Shown in pieces: positions 34,693 through 43,407 of a stretch of DNA of 64,000 bases. Source of the stretch: Fulvivirga sediminis (GTDB lineage Bacteria > Bacteroidota > Bacteroidia > Cytophagales > Cyclobacteriaceae); assembly GCF_016757215.1 (NCBI RefSeq), contig NZ_JAESIY010000011.1, forward strand, positions 1 through 64,000. The letters are read 5' to 3'. Position numbers and translations under genes: made by a program. How positions within the stretch are numbered: position 1 is the stretch's first letter; each line of letters opens with the position of its first letter. The notes under the pieces are model-generated. The model ran no database searches. It was not told the origin of the DNA and saw only the letters and a program-made list of their open reading frames with translations.

Positions 34693-37122
34693 TTATTTTT
34701 TCAAGAGATGGTTGGCAGCCAATACCAAAAACATATAGTTAGTAGCTCCACCACCCATTACATATTCTGTCTGTTGCCAAAAGAAGGGCCACACTTTTAG
34801 TTCTGGCAAGTCCGGGCGGATGAGAGCGGTTCCGGAAGCTACCCCGCCAGGGATATAACTCCACTCGGCACGGTTTACACCATAAGCTACAGTTACTGAT
34901 TTCGAGCCAACCCCAGAGGCAAATGAAGAGGTGTTTTCTCCCGGATGCACTCCCAGTACAAAGTTCAATGCATTGATGGTAAGATCAGCAGGAGCTAATT
35001 CGGGCCATCCTGTGTGGAAAAAGTACTGTTCTACACCAAATCTTTGTAAGCCCCAACCTGCTCCCCAAATATTGGGTTTGTAAGGCACTCCAAAAGGTGT
35101 TTCTGTCTTTTGCTTTTTCAATTCCTGTTGAAAATCTGAGACGGCCTTAGCCATTGTGTTTTTAAACTTTTTATTGTCAATAGCATGGATAACATGACCA
35201 ATGGCCCAACCGCAACCTTTCATATTAGAAGCGACATCAGGAGCCATTTTTATAAGTTCATCTTTAAAGTTTTGATCCCCTGTGGTGAGTATTATTTCTG
35301 AGAGGGCTAATACACGAGCATTAACTCCTTTGGCTTTTTCTTTCGCTAGGGAATATAGGCTTAATGCTGTTTTTAGACATTCATCTGCGAGCTGCTTATC
35401 TGATTTTATTAAAACCCTCACTGCAGCGGCTAGTCCTGCGGCTACATAGAGCTCTCTGTCTGGGTTCTCTTCCGTAAACACTAATCGATCATCTGGTTGT
35501 CCTTGTTGATTGTACACTGTGTTGTCCGTCATATTGGCGGCATCTCCAAGCATTACATACTGCCTGAGATCAGAGCATATGATTCCTCGGTATAGCCGGC
35601 CTATAGAGCGGTAGCCTCCCAAAATACTGGCCAGCCCATGCTTTATTTGCTGCAAAGCATCAGATTCTCCATCAGGAACGTGTATTTCAACCAATTGCCT
35701 CTCTTCATCTATCAGTGTAGCATCATAGTCCAGCCCAAATTCCTCTATCATTAGAGCCAGCATCCACACTGTGCCTATTTGAGACTCTACTCTTAGATCA
35801 TAATCACCAGCATCATGCCAGCCACCGTGGTTAAGCTGTGGTACATGCTCTAGCGGTTTAAATTTGGTTAGGGTAGAAGGCCCTTGCACATATCCATCAA
35901 AGTGATTTGAGTCTATCGGAGCCATGAGGGCATCATCAAGGTGACAGCGACCATGCCATACCCGGTACTTTTCATTTACTCTCATGTGGCACATCTGCAC
36001 AGGTAGGAAGTATTCTAAAGTGGGTTGCCAAACCTGGCGATCATAAACATCCTCACCAATTTTAAAAGCATGAGATTGTTTGCCTCTATATTCAAGAACG
36101 TACATGCCTGGTGTTTTTACATCGGTAAAATCAAAGGTTTTATATTGATACCTTAAAAATTCACCCCACTTCTGTGGTAAGACTGATTTTACTTCTTGCT
36201 GCCCATTTCTGCCTAGTTTCAGCAGTTTTATAGGAGAAGTTTGAAGGTCATCAACATCCATTTCTATCACCGCAATTTTTTCCTGATTAGGAGTGTACCC
36301 GACCTGAGAGACTTGAATAACAGGTGTATATTGCCAATTAGGAATAACATGAGGGGTTATTACCCATTCAATGGCTTTTGTTGTTTTATTAGCGGGTATT
36401 TCAGTTCTTACTATATACCAACCATTGTTATGATTAGAGCGACCATCCCATAATTCAATCTCTTGATCTGATGAGATCACCATTCTTTGCTTGTCAGTTT
36501 CGGGAGCTATAGTAAGTTCATGACCCGTGGCAAGAGGTAAGTTTAAGTTTTCATTATTTATCTTTTTAATAGGCCCATAGGGTTGGACGGGAAATATACC
36601 GTATTGATCATCCATAATAAAGCTTTTACCAAACAGGTCACCAGGAAATAACTCCAGGTTGAACCCCATTTTTCCTGCCCAATCAGCAGGAATAGGCTCT
36701 TTCAGATTTACTGAAACCCTGAAAGAACTATTTTTTAACGGCTCTACTTCTACATCATATTCAAAATGTAGATCTGGATAATTTATAGGATTGAAGCCAG
36801 TTCCGTTTTTAGAGGAGTCTGGGTACCATAATTTTTGTGATAAAATCTGATTTTCTCTGTCAACATTAAGCTTACCGCCCTTGGGCATAGGAGACCATTG
36901 CCCCGGAGAGATCTCTAGTCGCACATCTCCATTAGCGGCAACCCTAATTCCGTGCTGTATGATAGTCACTCCTGTCTGGTGGCCATCAGGGTATATATCA
37001 CTAAAAACAGTGACGTTGAGGCCCGGCATGTCAAAATAATTTTGATCATTAAGCTCCAGAGAAGGTTGCGCAAATAGCTCTGTGAGCCCCATAAATGCGA
37101 TTAGTAGGAGGAGAAGTTTCAT
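34693..37122 (-). CDS. Glycoside hydrolase family 9 enzyme with extra N-terminal domain
   Basis: The 809-residue protein has a signal peptide (FMGLTELFAQ), an N-terminal beta-rich domain of about 240 residues that I do not recognise, then a CelD_N-type Ig domain from about 267 (VIQVSQVGYTPNQEKIAVIE), and a GH9 (alpha/alpha)6 catalytic domain. The catalytic Asp loop GGWHDAGDYD lies near residue 434, and the general-acid Glu is probably in QQTEYVMGGG near 786. GH9 enzymes are inverting endo- or exo-beta-1,4-glucanases. It is divergent from the channel-like gene next to susC and is the likely enzyme of this locus. Confidence 0.87.
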   Translation of the reverse strand: MKLLLLLIAFMGLTELFAQPSLELNDQNYFDMPGLNVTVFSDIYPDGHQTGVTIIQHGIRVAANGDVRLEISPGQWSPMPKGGKLNVDRENQILSQKLWYPDSSKNGTGFNPINYPDLHFEYDVEVEPLKNSSFRVSVNLKEPIPADWAGKMGFNLELFPGDLFGKSFIMDDQYGIFPVQPYGPIKKINNENLNLPLATGHELTIAPETDKQRMVISSDQEIELWDGRSNHNNGWYIVRTEIPANKTTKAIEWVITPHVIPNWQYTPVIQVSQVGYTPNQEKIAVIEMDVDDLQTSPIKLLKLGRNGQQEVKSVLPQKWGEFLRYQYKTFDFTDVKTPGMYVLEYRGKQSHAFKIGEDVYDRQVWQPTLEYFLPVQMCHMRVNEKYRVWHGRCHLDDALMAPIDSNHFDGYVQGPSTLTKFKPLEHVPQLNHGGWHDAGDYDLRVESQIGTVWMLALMIEEFGLDYDATLIDEERQLVEIHVPDGESDALQQIKHGLASILGGYRSIGRLYRGIICSDLRQYVMLGDAANMTDNTVYNQQGQPDDRLVFTEENPDRELYVAAGLAAAVRVLIKSDKQLADECLKTALSLYSLAKEKAKGVNARVLALSEIILTTGDQNFKDELIKMAPDVASNMKGCGWAIGHVIHAIDNKKFKNTMAKAVSDFQQELKKQKTETPFGVPYKPNIWGAGWGLQRFGVEQYFFHTGWPELAPADLTINALNFVLGVHPGENTSSFASGVGSKSVTVAYGVNRAEWSYIPGGVASGTALIRPDLPELKVWPFFWQQTEYVMGGGATNYMFLVLAANHLLKK

Positions 37123-37280
37123 AGCAGTAGAGTTTTTAATAAATATAAGGAATTATTAACAAGAGGTAAGAATTATAACTTATCTAACATCAATTATTAT
37201 TGTGAAGTTGTTGGTAGGAGTGAGCAGAACTGTTAACTTCAACGAGGAGAAGGGGGTTCACTATAAACTAAACTGATTTA

Positions 37281-38420
37281 ATGAAATTAGCCATAATTTT
37301 CCTACTGGTGTTCATTACACTCCAAACATCTTACTCACAGACCGACAGTTTGAAAAATTCCAAGCTATCTTTTACAGCGGATTTTCGATTTAGAATAGAG
37401 CAGGACTGGGATTCTCGTAAGTCAGATGGTTCCTATCGAGATGATCGATCTCGGTTAAGGTATAGACTTAGGCTTGGAGCCAGTTACCAGTATAATGAAT
37501 GGGCTTCTTTTGGCACTAGAATAAGGACCGGGACCTACAGCAATCAGCAAGATCCACATATTACTCTCGGTAGTGGCGGAGGGGAGTTCGAAATATTACC
37601 TCTTGGCTTTGAAAAATTATATTTTAGAGCAAAGTATAAATGGTTTTCTGGGTGGATTGGTAAGAATACTTATCCTTTTGAAAAGCAAAATGAATTGTTT
37701 TGGAGTGATAATGTCTATCCTGAAGGTGTATTTTTACAGGCTCATTTCAAAAAGACATCATGGCTGCCTTCTTTTGATCTGAAAGGCGGACATTTTATAA
37801 TAGGCTCATCAGGAAGATCATTTGCTGATGATGGGTACATGGAAGCAATTCAGCTGGTGAGTAATTGCTTATCTAATCGATTAAAAATTTTCCCAGCCTA
37901 TTATTACTTTCATAATTTACCTCTGGTGCCAGATGGCAACCCTAGTGAACTTATGAAATATTCCATACTACATTTAGGAGCTAATTATAAAATAAGTAAG
38001 ACCCCGGCTATTACTATAGGAATAGATTACTATAATAATATGCAGAATTATCATCATGTTGAATCGATAACTTCAAAAGTTAAAAAAGATAAAGAAGGTG
38101 TAGTATTGGGGTTATTATACGGAGCCTTATCTAAAGCGGGTGATTACTCGCTTGGCCTATACTATACCTACCTTGGGCGATTTTCAGCTGTAGATTACAT
38201 GGCACAGAATGACTGGGTGAGATGGGATTATTCTAATTATGACTCTCCGGCGGGTCGGCTAACTAATTTTCAAGGTATTGAATTTATGGCCGGCTATCAG
38301 GTAGGGGATAATTTCACATTGAAAATGAGGTATTTTAATGTGAAGCAACTGGTTTCTTATGGAGCTGAAAGAGAGAATGGTCAGCGCGTAAGATTAGATA
38401 TAGATATTGCCATTCATTAA
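37281..38420 (+). CDS. Outer-membrane porin-like protein (alginate-export/OprD type)
   Basis: The 379-residue protein has a signal peptide (VFITLQTSYSQ) and long amphipathic beta strands with many aromatic and Arg residues: FTADFRFRIEQDWDSRKSDG, SRLRYRLRLGASYQYNEWAS, and KLYFRAKYKWFSGWIGKNTY. It resembles the alginate-export/phosphate-selective porin-type barrels. It should form an outer-membrane channel. It is the first + strand gene of the polysaccharide locus, between GH9 and susC, so passage of oligosaccharides is plausible. Confidence 0.65.
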   Translation: MKLAIIFLLVFITLQTSYSQTDSLKNSKLSFTADFRFRIEQDWDSRKSDGSYRDDRSRLRYRLRLGASYQYNEWASFGTRIRTGTYSNQQDPHITLGSGGGEFEILPLGFEKLYFRAKYKWFSGWIGKNTYPFEKQNELFWSDNVYPEGVFLQAHFKKTSWLPSFDLKGGHFIIGSSGRSFADDGYMEAIQLVSNCLSNRLKIFPAYYYFHNLPLVPDGNPSELMKYSILHLGANYKISKTPAITIGIDYYNNMQNYHHVESITSKVKKDKEGVVLGLLYGALSKAGDYSLGLYYTYLGRFSAVDYMAQNDWVRWDYSNYDSPAGRLTNFQGIEFMAGYQVGDNFTLKMRYFNVKQLVSYGAERENGQRVRLDIDIAIH

Positions 38421-38476
38421 ATCGGTTTAACTCCATGTATTGATATATTTTTATATTTTATTTATAAATTTCCTGA

Positions 38477-38572
38477 CAATCGATTGCGTAATATTTTTAT
38501 TGTTTATAAATTCAGCGTTGAAAATACACTTAATTGTACATTTCAATCGATTGTTTGTTTAGCAATCGATTG
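38477..38572. promoter_or_regulatory. Three CAATCGATTG palindromes upstream of susC
   Basis: The 10-bp palindrome occurs perfectly at 38477-38486, 38544-38553 and 38563-38572, with centres 67 and 19 bp apart. It contains AATCGATT, which fits the AAnCGnTT core of LacI-family operators. The set lies in the 234-bp gap before susC, so it probably governs the susC-susD operon. No LacI-type gene is in the window. Confidence 0.68.
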
Positions 38573-38654
38573 TGGTGATATTCTTTTTCATGCTTGAAAT
38601 TAATTAGAATACAAAAACTACTATAAAACGATTAATTAAACTAAACCCTACTAC

Positions 38655-41600
38655 ATGATGCAATCATATACACTCCGATTACGGGGTAGGATCGTGCCTG
38701 GACTGATCATGCTCCTTATCTTTATAACCACATTTTCTTACTCACAGACACAGATAAAGGGGAGAATCACCGACGATGCAGGTTCTCCATTACCTGGGGC
38801 TTCAGTATTAGTGAAGGGTACTAGCAAAGGTACGGTCACCGACATTAATGGTGATTACACACTTTCGGCTTCTCCTTCAGATGTTCTTATAATTTCTTTT
38901 ATCGGCTACCAAGCTAAGGAGGTAACCGTGGGATCTCAAACAACACTTAACGTGACACTCGCTGATGATACACAGCAGCTTAGTGAGGTGGTGGTTGTGG
39001 GGTATGGTACCCAGAAGAGAGCTGATGTAACTGGAGCTATTGCTTCCGTAGACGCAGAGGAAATAACCTCTGTACCGGTAGCTACCGCAGATCAGGCGTT
39101 GCAGGGACGTGCACCTGGTGTGACTGTAGTTAATAATGGATCTCCTGGAACAAATCCTACTATAAGAATTAGAGGACTTAGTACCGTTAACAACAATACT
39201 CCATTATTTGTAGTAGATGGAATTATAGTTTCAGGTATTGGTGATATTAACCCTTCTGATATAGAATCTATTCAGGTGTTGAAAGATGCATCTACTACCG
39301 CGGTATATGGATCTAAAGGTTCAAACGGCGTAGTCATTGTAACTACAAAACAGGGTAAATCAGGAGCTGTTAAAGTAACTTTCGGTAGCTACGTTGGTAG
39401 TCAATGGACTTCAAATCGTTTTGACCTTTTGAGTACGGATCAATATATCGATTATGCTACGAATATAATGACTTATGATGATAATACACCTCCGTCTAGG
39501 TTTACTGCACCTCAATATGCTGAGCTATTGAATAACAACACTGATTGGCAAGATGAGATATTCAGAGCCGGTTTGATGCAAAATTATAATATTGGTGTTT
39601 CCGGTGGTGGAGAGAATAGTAATTATAGAATATCTGCTGGCTATATCAATCAGGAGGGTGTGCTTATTGAAACTGATTATGAGAGATTTAATTTAAGAGG
39701 TAATAGTAATTACACTCTTGGTAAATTTGAATTTGGACAGACACTATCATTAGCCATTAGTGAGCAAAGCCCTGAAACAAACAACGGAGGTCGTTCTATT
39801 CTTGAGCACGCTATTAAGAGCGCTCCTTATCTTCCTGTGACCAACGTGGATAATCCAGGAGGCTTTCAAGGCCCAAATACCAGTATTGACGGACAAGATG
39901 CCGAGAATCCAGTGAGAATTTTAAAGTTATTCCAAACTACTAATGAAAGAAGCACAGTGTTAGGTAATGTTTTCGCACAATACGAAATTATAGAAGGGTT
40001 GAAATTTAAAACACAATTAGGGGGAGAATATTCAACCTTTCATTACAATAGTTTCACACCAGCTTATGACGATGATTCTGATGGAGGAACTCATACGTCC
40101 AACAGAGCAATTATTTCAGTTAGTGATGGCCAATTATTAACAACAAATTTCACTAACAGCTTAAATTACTCAAAGACTTTAGCAGAGAAGCATAATTTTG
40201 AAGTGCTCTTACTTACCGAGTGGATTACCACCACTACCAAAAATCATAACGGACGAAGTGAGAATTTCTTAACCAATGAAATTAATCAGATAAATAACGT
40301 CAACCAAACCTTGCAATCCTTCACGGAAGAATACAAAAGATTTGGTTTGCTTGGTCGGATAAATTACAACTATGATGGTAAGTACTTATTTTCTGCCTCA
40401 TTTAGAAGAGATGCATCTTCTCGCTTTGGAGAAAATGAACGATGGGGTTCTTTCCCTTCATTATCATTAGGATGGAGGATTAGCGATGAAGCCTTCATGT
40501 CTGATGTCAGTTTAATTAGCAATTTGAAGTTGAGAGGAAGCTGGGGAAGAACTGGTAATGATAATATCGGGAACTACCGTTATTTAGATGTAATTGAAGA
40601 TGTTTTCTATTATCCTATTGAAGGTAATGCTGTGCTGGGCGCAACCTATGGAGGCCTGCCAAATCCTGATTTGAAATGGGAGCAAACTACCATGACTAAC
40701 ATTGGTTTAGATGCAGGAATTCTGGATGATAAATTAACTTTTACATTTGAATATTATATTAATAAAAGTGATGAGTTGCTTCTGCCTAGATTATTACCTA
40801 CCTCTTCTGGTTTTCACCAAGGTACATTTATCGAAAACATTGGTTCTATGGAAACCAAAGGAGCAGAGGTTGTGCTTGGTTATAACGACTATTCAGGAGA
40901 TTTTCAATGGTCGGCATCACTTAATCTAGGAACAAGTAAAAATGAGGTATTAGATCTTGGTAGCAATGATTTTATTCAAGGAGCTGATTTTGAAGGGCAA
41001 GCGATTACGAGAGCTCAAGTGGGGCATCCTGCTTTTGGGTTCTATGGCTGGAAGTTTGACGGGATATTCCAAAATCAAGCAGAAATAGAGGCTCATGCAG
41101 ATCAGTCTGGGGTTCAACCAGGTGATTTTAGAATAGTTGATGTTAATAATGATGGTGTTATCAACGATGAGGATAGAACATTTATAGGAAACCCATTCCC
41201 AACGTTAACTTATGGTCTTAATCTATCTGGTTCTTACAAGAATTTTGATTTAAGTGTTTTTATCAATGGTGTTAGTGGAAATGATATTTATAATACTAAT
41301 ATCTATGATTTACAAGGGATGACTCGTCTGTTTAATTCAGGAGTGGAAGTTCTAGATAGCTGGCAAGGAGAAGGCACATCCAACACTATACCTAGAGTGA
41401 GAGGCGCAGGTACCAATACTCAGGTGAGCAGTCGTTTTGTTGAAGATGGCTCTTTTGCCCGATTAAGAAATATTACTTTAGGGTATAATTTGCCAACTAA
41501 TATTTTCAATGGGAAGATTTCAAAATTCCGCATTTATGTAAGTGCTCAAAATTTGGTTACGATAACAGATTATAGCGGACTAGATCCTGAAATTGGAGCT

Positions 41601-41756
41601 TATTCAGCGTCTGCCCCCAATACACCTCCCGGAGCTATCGGATCGGTGGCTACAAATGGTAACGGACAACCTACAGCTAATTTTACAACAGGAATTGATT
41701 TTGGTAACTACCCTGTAGCCAAATCAATTATAGGGGGAATAGAAATCACATTTTAA
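38655..41756 (+). CDS. susC: SusC/RagA-family TonB-linked outer-membrane transporter
   Basis: The 1033-residue protein has a signal peptide followed by a carboxypeptidase-regulatory-like domain (IKGRITDDAGSPLPGASVLV, about 34-115). The SusC signature SEVVVVGYGTQKRADVTGAI leads into the plug domain (IRIRGLSTVNNNTPLFVVDG), and a large TonB-dependent barrel ends in a terminal Phe (IIGGIEITF). SusC proteins import oligosaccharides captured by a SusD lipoprotein, using energy from TonB. The susD gene follows after 11 bp. The GH9 enzyme nearby suggests a beta-glucan substrate, but this is inferred. Confidence 0.96.
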   Translation: MMQSYTLRLRGRIVPGLIMLLIFITTFSYSQTQIKGRITDDAGSPLPGASVLVKGTSKGTVTDINGDYTLSASPSDVLIISFIGYQAKEVTVGSQTTLNVTLADDTQQLSEVVVVGYGTQKRADVTGAIASVDAEEITSVPVATADQALQGRAPGVTVVNNGSPGTNPTIRIRGLSTVNNNTPLFVVDGIIVSGIGDINPSDIESIQVLKDASTTAVYGSKGSNGVVIVTTKQGKSGAVKVTFGSYVGSQWTSNRFDLLSTDQYIDYATNIMTYDDNTPPSRFTAPQYAELLNNNTDWQDEIFRAGLMQNYNIGVSGGGENSNYRISAGYINQEGVLIETDYERFNLRGNSNYTLGKFEFGQTLSLAISEQSPETNNGGRSILEHAIKSAPYLPVTNVDNPGGFQGPNTSIDGQDAENPVRILKLFQTTNERSTVLGNVFAQYEIIEGLKFKTQLGGEYSTFHYNSFTPAYDDDSDGGTHTSNRAIISVSDGQLLTTNFTNSLNYSKTLAEKHNFEVLLLTEWITTTTKNHNGRSENFLTNEINQINNVNQTLQSFTEEYKRFGLLGRINYNYDGKYLFSASFRRDASSRFGENERWGSFPSLSLGWRISDEAFMSDVSLISNLKLRGSWGRTGNDNIGNYRYLDVIEDVFYYPIEGNAVLGATYGGLPNPDLKWEQTTMTNIGLDAGILDDKLTFTFEYYINKSDELLLPRLLPTSSGFHQGTFIENIGSMETKGAEVVLGYNDYSGDFQWSASLNLGTSKNEVLDLGSNDFIQGADFEGQAITRAQVGHPAFGFYGWKFDGIFQNQAEIEAHADQSGVQPGDFRIVDVNNDGVINDEDRTFIGNPFPTLTYGLNLSGSYKNFDLSVFINGVSGNDIYNTNIYDLQGMTRLFNSGVEVLDSWQGEGTSNTIPRVRGAGTNTQVSSRFVEDGSFARLRNITLGYNLPTNIFNGKISKFRIYVSAQNLVTITDYSGLDPEIGAYSASAPNTPPGAIGSVATNGNGQPTANFTTGIDFGNYPVAKSIIGGIEITF

Positions 41757-41767
41757 TCGAATCCATC

Positions 41768-43306
41768 ATGAAAAAATATAAATTAATACTTACAATATTT
41801 ATTCTTATAGGGGTAGGTATGGGCTGTGAAGATAAGCTCTCACTAGAAAACCCTAACAAACAAACTGCATCAAGTTACTGGCAGAATTTGCCACAAGTTC
41901 AAGCGGCTGTAAACGCCATTTATGCGAACTTGCAAACTAATGGCCTTTATTCTCGCCATATGTTCTTTGCCATGGATAATATGGCTCATGAAAATGAGGG
42001 TAATTCTCAATTGGAGGCTGATAAGAGACAGTATCTGGAGTTTAAATTCGATGCCTCTCATGGCGGAATTGGAGCATTTTACGAAAGTTGTTTTCGAGGA
42101 ATAAATAAGGCCAATTATGTCATAACTAATGAGGATAAAATTATTGAAATTTCGGATCTTGTTTCTGATGAACTTCGTGTTAAGTTTCTTGGGGAAGCGC
42201 GATTTTTAAGAGCATTTTATTACTTCCTCTTGGTTACTAGGTTCGGTGATGTTCCTTTGGTTACGGAGGTGCCTACCTCAGGGGAAGGTAGACCTATCAC
42301 TTCTAAAGAGGAAATTTATACTAAAATTATCATCCCAGATTTAGAATATGCCGAAGAGAATCTTTTAGGTAAGTCAGAGATGCAACCAGGCAGAGCTACT
42401 TCAGGTGCCGCTAGTGCTTTACTAGGAAAAGTCTACTTGTATAGAAAAAATTATGAAAAGGCTAGAGAAGCTCTATTAAAGGTGGTAGGTAATTATAAGT
42501 TGGTCGATGATTATGAAGATAATTTTTTTGAAGAGACTGAGCATAATGACGAATCAATTTTTGAAATTCAGTATAATGATGATTTGCCAGATGCTGATAA
42601 ATGGAATTCTGATGTAACTGGTGCTGGGTTCAATGAAGTAACTTTTAGAGGTCAAGAGTATGGATGGAAAGATTGGTTCAATGTTTATCCTTCAGACATG
42701 TTATTAGATGAGTATGAAACTAATGACCCACGTTTTGAGGCTAATTTTTATACGGAGGGAGATGTACTGGAGTCAACGGGGCAGACTATAATGACAGGAG
42801 CTGTACCAGAAACAGTGCCTGATGATCAGATATATATTCCAAGCGGCAGAAGAGCAGGGTGGAGAAAATATCAGAACTATTATAAAGATGCCAATGAAGA
42901 TCAGGCCTCAGGTATTAATTTCAGAGTGATTAGATATGCGGATGTTCTTCTAATGTTGGCAGAGATTGAAAATGAATTATCTGGTGATGGTGTTGATGCT
43001 ATTGGCTATTTAAATCAAGTTCGTGACCGTGTGGGCATGCCTCAATATGGATCAACGGAAATGAATCCTATTTATCCTGTTAGTACTAAGCAAGAAAGGT
43101 TTGATGCCATTGTCCATGAAAGAATGGTGGAATTAGCTGGAGAACAAGCCAGATTTCCTGATTTGGTGCGCTGGGGATTAGCTGCTGATGTATTATCTCA
43201 ATTTGGATTCGAAGCCGGGAAAAATGAAATATTTCCTCTTCCTCAAAGGGAAATTAATTCAAATGATAAAGTGACTAACGCAGACCAAAACCCTGGCTAC
43301 AATTAA
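41768..43306 (+). CDS. susD: SusD/RagB-family glycan-binding lipoprotein
   Basis: The 512-residue surface lipoprotein has a lipobox (GVGMGC, Cys20) and the SusD architecture: an N-terminal TPR-like region (LPQVQAAVNAIYANLQTNGL, then FLGEARFLRAFYYFLLVTRF) and the C-terminal signature VRDRVGMPQYGS with ERMVELAGEQARFPDLVRWG. It binds glycan and feeds SusC, with which it forms a lidded complex. It is translated 11 bp after susC. A strong hairpin lies directly after its stop, before the FG-GAP gene. Confidence 0.96.
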   Translation: MKKYKLILTIFILIGVGMGCEDKLSLENPNKQTASSYWQNLPQVQAAVNAIYANLQTNGLYSRHMFFAMDNMAHENEGNSQLEADKRQYLEFKFDASHGGIGAFYESCFRGINKANYVITNEDKIIEISDLVSDELRVKFLGEARFLRAFYYFLLVTRFGDVPLVTEVPTSGEGRPITSKEEIYTKIIIPDLEYAEENLLGKSEMQPGRATSGAASALLGKVYLYRKNYEKAREALLKVVGNYKLVDDYEDNFFEETEHNDESIFEIQYNDDLPDADKWNSDVTGAGFNEVTFRGQEYGWKDWFNVYPSDMLLDEYETNDPRFEANFYTEGDVLESTGQTIMTGAVPETVPDDQIYIPSGRRAGWRKYQNYYKDANEDQASGINFRVIRYADVLLMLAEIENELSGDGVDAIGYLNQVRDRVGMPQYGSTEMNPIYPVSTKQERFDAIVHERMVELAGEQARFPDLVRWGLAADVLSQFGFEAGKNEIFPLPQREINSNDKVTNADQNPGYN

Positions 43307-43322
43307 GACAATATATTGAAAG

Positions 43323-43384
43323 TGACCGGCTTAAAGCACATTATAAACTTCCTACCTTATGCTTTAAGTCGGTCATTTTGTTTT
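43323..43384 (+). terminator. Strong hairpin between susD and the FG-GAP lipoprotein gene
   Basis: TGACCGGCTTAAAGCA (43323-43338) pairs with TGCTTTAAGTCGGTCA (43360-43375), 15 of 16 pairs plus a G-T, around a 21-nt loop. TTTTGTTTT follows. It should end or attenuate susCD transcription ahead of the next gene. Confidence 0.85.
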
Positions 43385-43407
43385 CAAACCTATTATAACC
43401 TAACAAA

